NCBI GenBank assembly: GCA_036674765.1
Contig: JARVKI010000033.1
Span: 186,001 to 250,000, forward strand
Direction of reading: 5' to 3'
From: Seiridium cupressi
Lineage: Eukaryota; Ascomycota; Sordariomycetes; Amphisphaeriales; Sporocadaceae
Length of the DNA: 64,000 nt
The position numbers were made by a program, and so were the translations under genes. The notes beneath the pieces were generated by a model that saw only the letters and a list, made by a program, of their open reading frames with translations, did not search any database and was not told the origin of the DNA. How positions within the stretch are numbered: the stretch's first letter is position 1; every line of letters starts with the position of its first letter. Shown in pieces: positions 46,486-57,214 of the stretch.

Positions 46486-46989
46486 AAGGGCAGCGGCTTT
46501 GTGGCTGGAAGCGTCGCAGTCGGGCTTCTTGGGCTGCCTCTTGCCGCCACAAATCTCCTTCCCATGCGGCTTTGCAGCCGGACTTGTCGACCTTTCCAAT
46601 CAGGTCAATTAGCCATGGTCAGCTCTGACGACATGTTTGGGGGTTTGTTTCCCGTCTTTGGTTGCAGATCGGTGGCAGGGCAGCCTATAATTGGTCTAGC
46701 AACACCGTCTAAACCTGGTCCCTCCGCGTTTCATATGCTCAAACTTGGAAACGCTCCTCGCCCCGTCATTAGCTTGCAGCTGGAGCTTCGTACAGTCATG
46801 TAATTAGTATATCACCACGTCGGGGCAATGCCGTTCATGCCACTCCCCTTTCTCTCTTCGTTGCCTTACCTGACGGTGTTTGCTTTGCGCGACAATATGA
46901 TGGTATACTCACCACTCAGCGCTTCTTTATAGTCGAAGGGACCCGTCTCGGTACTCCGAGCATGCGACTTATACAGCAACTTCACCAAG
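46486..46989. other. intergenic
   Basis: 504 nt between two plus-strand genes. A 100-codon frame (46501-46803) has no recognisable feature. It holds the CFEM gene promoter. Confidence 0.4.
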
Positions 46990-47748
46990 ATGGCACCAAA
47001 GTTACACCGTTTGACGGTTCTGCTCGCCGCTCTCGTGGCCTTTTCTTGCAAGGCGCAAGCCCACCATGATGGACATTTAAAAGACTTGGGGTTTCCCGGC
47101 TGCGTGTCCAACTGCATCGAGAGCTCCGGATGCAGCACCGCAAACGTCAAATGCATGTGTCAGGCGTCCCAGGGAACATTTCTTTCAGATGTCGTAGCCT
47201 GCACATACAGCGATTGTTCTCAAGCTATATCAGTGGATGACTTGCTGGGTCCGTTGGAGCTGGCCTGCGGCGTACTGGGCGAACCGATCCCAGACTCTGC
47301 AATCTCGAGCGCCGAGGCGGCACAGAGCAGCATCGACAATCCCAAGCCAAGTACCACTACGGTAGTCATCACGGCGACGACGACGGCAAAGACGACATCG
47401 AGCGGGAAAACTACGCATACGGCTATATCAACCTCCACGCCCACATCGGTAGAAACCGACTCTGTCACAGAAATCTCGACCTCATCGCATAGTACAGGTG
47501 GAGGAGATGTCTCAACTACCACTACAACTACAGCGGAAGATTCGTCATCAACTGAGGTTCATCTCTCGTCTGATACAAGCTCCCTAACAGCGTCGAGTTC
47601 GGCCACGACGACTACGACTGCTGGTCCCGTGGATCCGACAGATTCCAGTCCCTTTGCAACGCCCATCAATTCCGGTGGTAGCAGTGAACAAGGCTCATTT
47701 CTGGGTGCGGTCGTGGGTTTAGCTGCTGTGCTGGCTTTTGGTTGGTAA
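46990..47748 (+). CDS. CFEM-domain GPI-anchored cell-surface protein
   Basis: Single exon, 252 residues. A signal peptide is seen at 1-24 (KLHRLTVLLAALVAFSCKAQA). The CFEM domain follows at about 34-95 with eight Cys in the expected order: GFPGCVSNCIESSGC, then ANVKCMCQASQ, VVACTYSDCSQA, and LACGVLG. The Asp-type heme/iron position near the domain start appears as HLKDLGFPGC. A long Ser/Thr-rich stalk (about 115-225) should be O-glycosylated. The end, SSEQGSFLGAVVGLAAVLAF, fits a GPI-attachment signal. In fungi such proteins take part in heme or iron capture, surface sensing or host interaction; which applies here is unknown. Confidence 0.92.
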   Translation: MAPKLHRLTVLLAALVAFSCKAQAHHDGHLKDLGFPGCVSNCIESSGCSTANVKCMCQASQGTFLSDVVACTYSDCSQAISVDDLLGPLELACGVLGEPIPDSAISSAEAAQSSIDNPKPSTTTVVITATTTAKTTSSGKTTHTAISTSTPTSVETDSVTEISTSSHSTGGGDVSTTTTTTAEDSSSTEVHLSSDTSSLTASSSATTTTTAGPVDPTDSSPFATPINSGGSSEQGSFLGAVVGLAAVLAFGW

Positions 47749-48385
47749 ATAAATGATGGACATTCTGAATCATACAAATGGCATGGTTTATTTATCATAA
47801 GAAGCAACACAAGTCGGGAATGACTACGAGAATATATACCGAACTCATCTCCTGGTTTCCAATATTTGGAATATGGAGGATGTTCTGGGCCATACTGGGA
47901 CCGGCTCAAAGGTACCCCAATGATGAAGATGACAAGCATATATTGATACCCTTACTATCGAGAAACGAGAAGCAAACATACCCATTATTGAATCTAGATA
48001 GCATGCATAAAGCTCAAGTCTCAAGGGTAATTTGGTTCTTCGAGGCGATGAGATGTTTCAGCGGACACATAATTATCGAGCAACAGCGGTAGTATAAGCA
48101 TAACTCAACTATCGCACTGTGAATCAAAATTCGTACAGACGACATCATGGAGGTCCCAGAGGCGTGTCACTCAGGCCGTGGGCTATTCTCATAGCAAGGT
48201 GCTTTCCCATGAGCCCAGATGTTTTCAGAATAAATTTTTTCTATTTCCCACAATCGTAAACCGAACGCCGAGCAACACAAACAGATTCATGATATCTCCA
48301 AAAAAAAAAAAAAAAAAAAAAAAAAAAACGAGCGTAGTTTTACACAATGACCCTCAGCAGGCGACCAAAGAACCCTCCCAGTTTC
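47749..48385. other. convergent intergenic region with a long A tract
   Basis: 637 nt of 3' flanks of two convergent surface-protein genes. Contains the 29-A run at 48300-48328. No gene supported. Confidence 0.45.
48300..48328 (+). repeat. uninterrupted 29-nt A homopolymer
   Basis: 29 consecutive A between tctcc and cgagcg. It lies 58 nt beyond the stop codon of the minus-strand gene ending at 48386. No target-site duplication or retroelement coding sequence is seen beside it. True length is prone to sequencing error. Confidence 0.9.
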
Positions 48386-48975
48386 TTACATGAACAGCGC
48401 AAAAGCGACACCGACACCCGCAATGCTGACCAGGCCCCCAGCACCGCTCAACCGGACCTCCAAGCCCGCGGCGCCGGCCTGGACAGGCGCGCTGCTGCTC
48501 GAGGCGGTAGCCGAGCCCCCGCTCCGCGTCGACGTGGCCGTGGTGCCCGCCTTGGCCGTGGCGGTCGAGGTTCCGTTCTTGGACCCGGATCCCTTGCTTC
48601 CTCCGCTGGTGGTGCTGCCGCTGCCCGCACCGGCGCCGGACGTCGAGTTCTTCCCCGAGCTGCCCTTGGTGGAACCCGAGTCGGCGCCCGAGGTCGAGTT
48701 CTTGCTGGAACTGCCCTTGCCGCTGGTGCTCGAGGCGCCGCCGTCGCTCGAGGTGGTCGCGTTGTTCTTGTTGCCCTTGCGAGCGAAGATATCACTGCGC
48801 TCGGCGAGGAGAGGTCCGGGTGGCTGGTATTGCTTTTGGCTTGTTAGTCTTACTTCGTCATTGAGAACGAGGAAGTGAATGATAGGAGAAGGGGGGGTAG
48901 AAGGGGGTAGATATTTACCTGTGCTGAGACGGCGGCGGCGGCCATGGTAATGAGGGATACGGTTGAGAAATGCAT
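48386..48975 (-). CDS. Ser/Gly-rich GPI-anchored small surface protein
   Basis: Two exons: 48919-48975 (ATG at 48975, encoding the signal peptide MHFSTVSLITMAAAAVSAQ) and 48386-48823, about 164 residues. The intron starts GTAAAT and has a branch site CTAAC. The acceptor may be TACCAG (48824) or AAAAG nine nt earlier, a three-residue difference. After PPGPLLAERSDIFARKG the protein is almost entirely Ser, Gly, Thr, Lys, Asn and Ala with repeated KNST/KNGT units (potential N-glycosylation). The C-terminal hydrophobic segment (GLVSIAGVGVAFALFM) follows a small-residue site, a standard GPI signal. ERSDIFARKG ends in a dibasic Arg-Lys, a possible Kex2-type site. Function unknown; probably cell wall. 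Coding GC is very high. Confidence 0.8.
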
Positions 48976-50135
48976 CTTCGTGGATATGGTACGGGATTAA
49001 AGCGTGGTGATTTGGAACAATATGGTCGGCTTTAGAGCTGTAGTGGTGAGAGTATGCCAAGAGAGTAAATAATATAGGGCGGTAATGCTGTATCTAGTCG
49101 TAGTCTATGAATCGTGTCTAAGAATGAGATGCTAAGAAATGAGGCTGTATGAGACGAGTCGTCCGGTTCCTTATATATCCACCATCCTCACGATATCCAC
49201 ACTACGCAAGGCAACGTGTGGGGTAGAGAGCTCGGCGAGTTCAGCTTCAGCCTCCAGTTTTCTGAAGTGATATGCTTCAAGCTGAAGCCTCACACGCAAA
49301 TGCCGATACTTGCAGGGAACCAAGGGTCCACCTGATGGACGAATCCTAGAATTGTTACTTGCTACAGATGAAAACAGACTCTACATACAATACGTCACAG
49401 AAGATCAGATGGTCGGAGTTGAGGTGAAACCGAGTCACGTCAAAGGCGTTGGAAAGATAGTCCGGGGCCATCCAGTTTCTGATACCATTTCGAGCTTGGC
49501 GGATTCCAGTCACCGAGTTTCGCGTTGGCGTCTCTGTAAGAAATGTACATACATTATTATGGGGAATATGAACACGAAATAGTCTTCGTAAGCTCTCCTA
49601 CTGCTTGCACAACCAGCGATGGTATCGTGATCGACGTTTATGCGATTTGGCTTCGTGGCGTGTTGAACTCATGCAGGCGGTGTAACAGACGATACAAATT
49701 TAGACTACCGGGATAAAAGGATCCCTGCGACTGAAGATGCGGCTCTGTGAAGTGAGGATATTATTAAAACCCCGGGGTCTCTGCTGCGCCAAGCTTGAAA
49801 CATCTCAAGTTGTGGGTATTTTCTGAAGCAGGTTGGAAAGAGGCCATGGTGAAACGCGGGTGCAAGGATACGATGACTTCTGTGGGTTATGCAGTATTTC
49901 AGACCGGGGCCGCATATATTGAGTAACTTTCTCTCATAAAGCTTAGACCAGCTATATTGGCCCATGTTAGCAGTTCCCACACCTTGCATTGTCAAGAACT
50001 TGCTGCGCCTAAACTAGATGTCGTGGAAGTCGTCAGCAAAGGCAAATACATCTAGTAAAAGCCACGAATCACTGCTCTGTTATAAGGCTGGAAACACGAC
50101 GCGCTTTCAATTTGATGGGGCGCATGCCAAATCGA
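48976..50135. other. intergenic, no gene supported
   Basis: 1.16 kb. The left part is the promoter of the GPI protein. A 90-codon plus frame (49310-49582) and a 96-codon minus frame (49705-49995) show nothing recognisable. Confidence 0.45.
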
Positions 50136-53100
50136 TCATGCGACATCTGACATAGATGACTCCTCGCTCGCTGCAAGGATACTTCGAAGAATATCACGGT
50201 AGTAGCCTTCCCTCTTTTTCCCACTCGAGCGTGGAGACTCAATATCATGTTCCAGAAAAGCTCGAGCGGCAGCCTCCGCTTTCATGAGTTTGAACTCCTC
50301 GGCCTCGGTCAGTTTGGAGCACGCTGCCTCAAGGTCCTCCCCACGGACCAGCAGTAACATGATGGCTTCTGCTCTCTCTACAATCGCTTCGTCAATGCCA
50401 TTCACGGCAGCACACGTACTTCCAAAACTCGAGACACTTCGACCAGGCTGCAAGCTGAAGAGAAAGGCTACCTGTTCCTCCGCTATTGGCGTATCGAAAT
50501 CGACATGAACGCTCATGTGCGCAAAAGATAGCTCGCTGTTTTCGGAGAGGAAGCCGGCCTCGAATATTTCGTGAAAGTGAGTGGCGGCGAGTAGCTTCGG
50601 CCGCTGTGATCCAAGTGTAGAAAAGTGGTGTAGTAGGGCCGTCATTAATCCAGCACCATCCACAGTGTTTGTTCCCTTTCCGAACTCATCAACGAGAATG
50701 AGACTTCGACGAGTAGCGAAGTTCATTGCAAAAGCTGCTTGCCGAAGATCTATGGCGAACGCGCTTTCGTCTCTTGAAACACTCTCACGAGTGGCAATCC
50801 GAGTGAGAATTCGGTCAGTAATGCCAATGGTAGCTCGCCTGGCAGGCACATAACAACCAATGTGCGCCAAGTAGACTATCAAGGCTGTTTGCTTCAGATA
50901 GACACTCTTCCCTGAGTGGTTGGGTCCCGTCAAAATCACCATGCTGGGAGTTCCGGCAGCATCTTGTGTGAACGGAGTACCTGGAACCGATTCTTCTTGA
51001 TCGCCGTTGCCACCGCTCATGTAGCAGTCATTCGGTACGAATGACGGAACCACGAGCTCTTGCAGAGGATGCCGGCCAGCTTCAACATATAGAACATTTT
51101 CGTTGGTAATCACTGGCGCAATCCAGTTGTACTTCCCCGACCCGATTGCTAAGGCAAAAAGGCTGTCGAGATCTCCTATGACGTCTGATGCAGTCAGGAT
51201 GGCATCTTCATGCTCAAGCACTTGAGCTGAAAGCTCGTGCAGAATTTCAACTTCTCGATCTGCAGGCGTTCAGTACCTAGGGGCCGTGCAACGATTAGTG
51301 TAGTCTCTTACCGATAATCATACAATAAGCATCCCCGAAGTGTTCATCTATCTCTCTCATCCTACGGTTTTTGCAATAAACCACACCGTCGTCTGCAAAA
51401 ATGCGCTCCCAGACATCGTTTAGGCCCTCTCCTTCATAGTTTGCATTTCCAGTTTGTGGGTTTAAAGAGACCACGGTGAGGAAGCCAAGCTGGGGGTAGA
51501 AAACACAGCCTTGCACATAACGTTGTGCCCAATCGGGAATATCTGCATGGAGCTTTGCGTTGACATCAGTTAAGAAGTCCTCCATACCATGGTAGCTCCG
51601 CTTCAACTCGTCAAGATTCGGATCCACGCCTTGTTTCACCGCGGTTCTTTGTCGCTCTCTGGACTGCTCGAAATCCACTGTTCGAGTAATTAGTTCTCCG
51701 ATGCGGTGAAGTGAACCATGTTGAATGGTTTCCAGAACTTTTCTGATTACTTGGATCTCCTCCGAGTTCTGCATTTGGGTGAGCGTATTCCGTATACTTA
51801 AAATCGTGTATGCGAAACGTTGAAGCGCTAGCCATACATTGCTTGCCATGGAATGCTTTTTGCCAGGAGAGTCTACGCCTTTTTGAAGATACGCAACAGT
51901 CATTCGCATGTTCTTGACCTTTCGTAGTTCTTTCGTTAGGGTAGCCACGTTGTCCGAGTGGTCAGGTCTGAGAAAGAAGGATATTGCCTGCTGGCGATTC
52001 TTGATGAGGTTGATGTCCATGCTGGGCCGCAAGAAAACCTGCCGAAGCTTAGATTTCCCCTGTGGTGTGCAGGCTAGATAGTGAAACAGTCCGTAGACCG
52101 AGAGACTCTCTTTGGCACCAGAACTTGACTTGTCCGGACCTCGCATCTGACTATTGGGATGGAGTTCAGACTGGAGAATCTGCAAAGAAGCCAAAGTATC
52201 GGCGTTGATGAACATGGAGTCGAACAACTTGAACATCTCTAGTGATTTGACCCTGAATGCAACCAATGCATCAGGATCTCCTGGGAGGTACTCGGCAGTT
52301 CTTCTGCGATTGAGATCGCTTAGCACTGCCCCGGCACATCCAATCTACTACGGTTAGAATTAAGGTATACCCAGTGCAACGATGAACAACTTACAGTTAA
52401 ACGGCTGTCGAGATTGATCGATGTACCGAGCCTCATCAAGGAGCCCTGCATCGAGTCCTGGTACTCGTCATGGTCGTCCATACACTCATCGGCAACATTT
52501 GTGAAGAGCATTGTAAGGTCACCTTGAGACTGGATCCTCAGACCAAGCAGCTTCTCTTTAGCAGTGTCATATCGAAACTCTGGAGCCGTGAGGTTTCGTA
52601 AGATGTAGGCACCAGGCCAATCGCCTAAATGCAGTTAGAAATGAGCATTGAGAACGAGTAAACTCCAAAGTGGCTTACGATGATGGTCATCTTGGTCTTC
52701 ACCTTCGGCACCCTTACTCAACAAATCCAGCAAAACGTGAGATGCCCGAGAGGGTGTGAGAACTGTCGAAGGTTTGGCATGAAGCAGGAGGGTTTCAATG
52801 ATCTCATGGCCGGCCATAGGTACGTCCTCGAGAAGGAGCAGTTTCTCCTCGGCAGCGATGTAGTACGCACAGCCGAGGTCCCCGGCTTTGTTCATGTCCA
52901 TGGCCATGATTACTTCATTCAGGGCGTCGGCATTCAATTGATCATCCGCCAAGTCATGATCCTGCTCATCTTCGTCCACTTGACTCTGAGCTGAAGTAGC
53001 GGACGTTCTCCTGAGGGAGGCTGGGCGTAGCGATAACCGCTGTCGCTGGGGGTGAGGTGGAAGCTGTGGTGAAGAAGTTGCTGAGCGTCGACTATTCACA

Positions 53101-53294
53101 GTAGAGGACCGATGGGCACTCGCCGGCGTATGAACACCCGGCGATGCTGAGTAGCCTGGAGGATTGGGGGTAGACAACCTCTGCCTTGCGGCTTGCCCCC
53201 TAGGGACTGGCGGAGAGCTGGCCACAATGCGGCTTGATGGTACGGGGTAGCGGGCACGTCCTCGCGGCCTGCCCGGCTGATTTCTCGAAGTCAT
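50136..53294 (-). CDS. MSH5: MSH5, meiotic MutS homolog
   Basis: Four exons (52679-53294, 52395-52624, 51312-52344, 50136-51259) give 1000 residues; introns are 54, 50 and 52 nt. MSH5 pairs with MSH4 to stabilise Holliday-junction intermediates for meiotic crossovers. It lacks the mismatch-binding N-terminal domain of MSH2/6. The first ~100 residues are Arg/Ser/Pro-rich and look disordered; MutS core pieces follow. IGCAGAVLSDLNRRR and SLSVYGLFHYLACTPQGKSK mark the connector and lever. The ATPase has VILTGPNHSGKSVYLKQ (Walker A, about residue 738), ITDRILTRIATRESVSRDES, LILVDEFGKGTNTVDGAGLM (Walker B and signature; the TNTVDG form is the MSH5 type), and LLAATHFHEIFEAGFL. The C-terminal helix-turn-helix region is present. 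The frame is intact, so crossover machinery appears functional at this locus. Confidence 0.95.
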
Positions 53295-53784
53295 GGTACA
53301 CTAAGACGGTGGCTGCGGTGCCATAAGGCTTTGCGAAATTTGCACAACAATGGCGGAGATGGTCACAATTCGAAGAAACATCAAACGAGACAGGAGCAGT
53401 CGAATGACGAAGCTGGATCTGATTAAATAACGACTGGAGTCACCAACTGTCAGCCCAGTAGTAGTTTGAAGTTTTGAGTAGCGGCAGGAGCTTTCCTCGT
53501 GATGTGAGAAATGTCCAGTCAAGGCAGGTACGACCTCCAAGCTCGGACTTGCAAGCCGAACGCGACGTACGTGCGTGTAGCCCAAGTTGGCTCTCCTAAG
53601 AAGCTTACTGATAGCACTATGCTGAACTATGCCCCTTCGTCTTCGGGATACCACAGCTATGATCATAAAGCTAACAGCTGCGTATCCCATGTGACTGCAT
53701 ATCTCGTACAGCCTCGACGCAGTGCCTTGAACCTGTGCATCGGTTTTGACGTTCCTCATAGCGCCACGCATATCATCAAGCTCT
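53295..53784. other. intergenic
   Basis: 490 nt: MSH5 promoter and EMC5 3' flank (both minus). Nothing recognisable. Confidence 0.4.
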
Positions 53785-54306
53785 TCACTGGCCTTGACCT
53801 TGGCCCTGACCCTTGACCCACTCTGCAAACTCCGTCCGTTGCTTCCTGATATCCACGAATCCCGGCCTCGTCTCCAGCAGCTTGAACGGGTTGCCCACAT
53901 AATCCCTAGCCACATCGCCGTCGGCATTCTTGAAGGCCTCGTCTCCTTCGCGCTCGATCTGGCCCGCCCACACGCGCCATCGGATCGGCCTCAGCGGCGC
54001 CGTGTTCAGGACCAGCCCCAGCACCACGACGATGGTTGCGACCACGGTCTCGATCGCGATGTCGATCGGCAGGGCTGTGGAGGCGGCGGCCTGCGATGCG
54101 GTCAGGGAGGCAAGCGATGCAGCGCGGTGTGCTTGGAGGGTCGAGTGCTCGTGGGCTGAGTAGCAGCTAGAAGACGGGGAAGCGTTGTCAGTGGTGCTCC
54201 TCTAATAGACGGTAATATTATGCTGCAATTGCGGGAAGGTGGGAACTCACGCATGCGCCAACAGTATCAGACCCAATGTGGTCGTTGTCTTCGAGATCCA
54301 AGTCAT
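53785..54306 (-). CDS. EMC5: ER membrane protein complex subunit 5 (EMC5/MMgT family)
   Basis: Two exons, 54251-54306 and 53785-54166, give 145 residues; the 84-nt intron is GTGAGT...TTCTAG. EMC5 is a core subunit of the ER membrane protein complex, which inserts transmembrane helices into the ER membrane. TM1 is at the start (TTTLGLILLAHACYSAHEHS across the junction). LPIDIAIETVVATIVVVLGL is TM2, followed by LRPIRWRVWAGQIEREGD, typical of fungal EMC5, and NPFKLLETRPGFVDIRKQRT near the end. The C-terminus EWVKGQGQGQGQ has a short Gln-Gly repeat not seen in the family as I know it; it may be a recent extension past the usual EWV end. The family is about 110-150 residues, so the length is normal. 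Confidence 0.88.
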
Positions 54307-54805
54307 CTTGCACAACGTTTCACGGTATCTGGCAGCAGATCTATACAATGCGAAGTGTGCGATATGGTTCGTTCGTCAACTGAAGGTGGTCGCCCGTGGA
54401 GCTTAGCTGTTCTTGCATCACTGCTTCCCAAGCTGCTCAGTCAGGTATCTGACGGCAGCCGCCAGCCAGTCATGCCAACTGGCAGTACGCAACAACATCA
54501 ACGCTCATTCTCGTGTTTTATCGGGAACGATACTTTTGTCTCAAAGTATATTTCACAAATTAAGTTTCATAAATTAATCATCTGGGAACACTTATATAAG
54601 CTCTGATTTAGACGGAGAGTGAATCCTTCATCCGTGGGTTCGGTTCGTAAACAATCATATTACTTTCGCGCAACTTGGCAGCTAACAGCAAAAATTCAGA
54701 TGTCTGATTCGGACTTTGTCCAACCTGGATAGATATTCTTTTAATCTGTGTTTGTATGATTTTCTCAGAGGATAAAGTCTTAGCAGCCCACCCTGTCCCA
54801 TGATT
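54307..54805. other. intergenic
   Basis: About 500 nt: EMC5 promoter and 3' flank of the next minus gene. Nothing recognisable. Confidence 0.4.
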
Positions 54806-56567
54806 TCATAATTCGCTCTGCTTAGTTTCCATGTCAACCTCATCCTCATTCTCATCCACCTTATCGAACCATATCATGATCTCTTGCTCAATGAGACTCG
54901 GCTCGATGTATATCCCTAGACTCTTTACTCTACCATCTTCGCCAAGCTTGAACTGAGCAGGCACGGCATCGCCGATCAGAGCCCATACCTCCAAGTTGAC
55001 CCAGCCAAGGAACTGCTCCCCAGTGACCCACTCCAGCTCGACCGTCAAATTCTCAACCCTCCGCGAGTCGGCTCTCAGCACGACGTCCGTACTTTTGTGG
55101 ACGGGTGTGAATTCCCTCGGTAACGCAGTCCTGAAATTCAGGCTCCGGTACCCAGCGTTCCAATACGTGCCCGCGTACGCCTCAAGCGGGAGGCTCCTGG
55201 GCACCGGCTGATCGGGAACGTCAGGGAACAAGCGCTCTCTAGCATTTGTCCACGCCTCTATCTCACGCTCCAGGTTCTCTTCCTGCGCCTTGATGACATC
55301 TTGCCTGTCACTTTCCTCAACTCCCAAGAAGTCGTCTAGAAGCTTGATAAACACGGAGCTCATGGCCTGGTTGCCGTACTCATCAGCATTGGCCAGGATC
55401 ACTACGCCCCACTGCTTGTCCGGGAGGAATGCCATCTGCGAAGTATAGCCCATGACCTCGCCGCCGTGCTCCACGACCTCGACACCGCGGTAGTGGGCAG
55501 TCTGCCATCCCATAGCGTAGAGAGTCGGGCTCATATGTTCGAACCGTTCGTGACCACCCTTGACCATTAGTGGAGTCGTCAGGGACTTGACATCCTCCGC
55601 ACGCAGAGGCAAGCCCTTGCCGCCTTCCATAAGAGCCCGGACCCATTTTGCCATGTCGGACACGCTGCTGATGATGCCGCCTCCGCCAACGAGCTCCGTG
55701 TCTGTCGGGGGCTGGGCTTGCAGTTTTCTCGTGAAGGGATTATAGGAGTACCCTTGCGATAAGAGAGCCTTCCCACTCCTATCAAGTTCCAGCGCAACCG
55801 AAAGATTAGTGGATGTCAAATGCATACCCAGAGGCCCCCAAATGGCCTCATGGTGGACATTTCCGATCCAGAGTCCTGTGAGCTTTTGTATAACAGCCTG
55901 AATTAGCATATACCCTTGGTTTAAATAGCGCCACTCTTCGCGGAGTTCAGCAAACATGGGCAAGTGCCTGAGACTTCTCACGAGCTCTGTAATTCCGTAA
56001 CCCGCACCGCCGTATGACATGTCATGACGCGGGATGCCAAGGCGGTGGGCCAGGGCGTCCTTGAGGCTCGCGTGTTGTGTTGCATAGTCCGAGGGCAGGA
56101 CAAAATCGTCACCCAGAATGTCCCTGAGCTTTGAGTTGACGCTCCATTGTTGGCCTGTAGGGTGAGTTTTGCTACAATTGTCCAGCGTATAGATCAAGGA
56201 GGCCGCTGTGAACGACTTTGTGCAGGATGCTATGTAGTAAAGTGTATCTGGTGTTGCCGGCGTATTTGGCAGAACGGCTTGGCCGAAAGCCTGTTTTCTC
56301 GGTCAACTCTGTGAATCTCACGCTATCGCTGCGGCAACTTACGTCGAGGTACGTCTTGTTGCCATGGAGCACTGCAATAGTGAGGCTGGGCACATGGAAA
56401 TGGTCTATAATATCCTCAATATAGTGACGGGTCGCCTGGCCCAAGCCGTACTTGATTTCTTGGCTCTGCAACTTCGCCTGAGAATGCAACGATGTCAGGT
56501 CAGGGCCCTTGGTGGCCACTACTAAACATATTGGAACTATCCATGAATATACAACGGAGGAGAGCAT
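54806..56567 (-). CDS. serine beta-lactamase-like / penicillin-binding-fold hydrolase, secreted
   Basis: Two exons, 56343-56567 and 54806-56290, give 569 residues; the 52-nt intron is GTAAGT...AACAG. The N-terminus MLSSVVYSWIVPICLVVATKG is a signal peptide. The serine-hydrolase triad of class C beta-lactamases is intact: Ser-X-X-Lys in YIASCTKSFTAASLIYTLDN, Tyr-X-Asn in WRYLNQGYMLIQAV, and His-X-Gly in VEHGGEVMGYTSQMAFLP. IPRHDMSYGGAGYGITE and GGGIISSVSDMAKWVRAL are also typical. A C-terminal extension of about 120 residues (after PRSLPLEAYAGTYWNAGYRS) matches the beta-barrel domain of fungal relatives. These enzymes act as esterases or amidases and in some clusters make or open lactones; no antibiotic-resistance role is implied. 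No partner gene is adjacent. Confidence 0.88.
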
Positions 56568-57214
56568 CTTCTCGGTTCCCTCTACAGAAGTTCAAAAATT
56601 TAAGCCGCAGGTGAGCTGTGCAATTTATAGCACCGATGGACAAAACAATCGGAGTTCGGAGCTGGCGTCCAGAGAACGATGCTGTGCCTCTTTGCCGCAT
56701 GGCAGGGGTCAGCCCAGCGAGAGATGCACCTACCGTCTACGATATCAGATGACCCAAGGAATGGTATGGCTTTCTCCCCCGATACTTGATACTTGATTCA
56801 TTGTGCCACATTCGCCGATGGGTTTCTGACATTCAAGAGTATCTTGATTCTCCATCTTTAATGTAGGGAGCGCTCTAGTTTTGCCCCTATGGCACGATCC
56901 GAGAACGAGATACCACCAGTCGTTGCCGATAACTGTTTGGAAAACATGTAGAGTATAGCATGATGGTTTTCATTCAGTAAAGTGACTTGAATGCGACTGG
57001 CAATATTCTAAAACTTTGTTTTATTGAGTCTGCCTAAAGTACACCAGCGCCATGCGGAGAATCCGTAACTGCCTTAAGGGGAAACCAAATATCCGATTAT
57101 TAATACCATTGCCATCGCATTTATGCCTAGCTATTGATACTTTGCAGGGCTAGTAACTGCTTTTTTGTTTGTTTGTCCATTGTCAACTTCCTCTTCCACG
57201 ACCAGCCCAACTAT
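56568..57214. other. intergenic
   Basis: 647 nt of hydrolase promoter and calnexin 3' flank. Nothing recognisable. Confidence 0.4.

Noticed and set aside
48448..48878. long plus- and minus-strand frames opposite the Ser/Gly-rich GPI protein
   Set aside because: Shadows produced by the very GC-rich, low-complexity coding sequence; no start, signal peptide or domain of their own.
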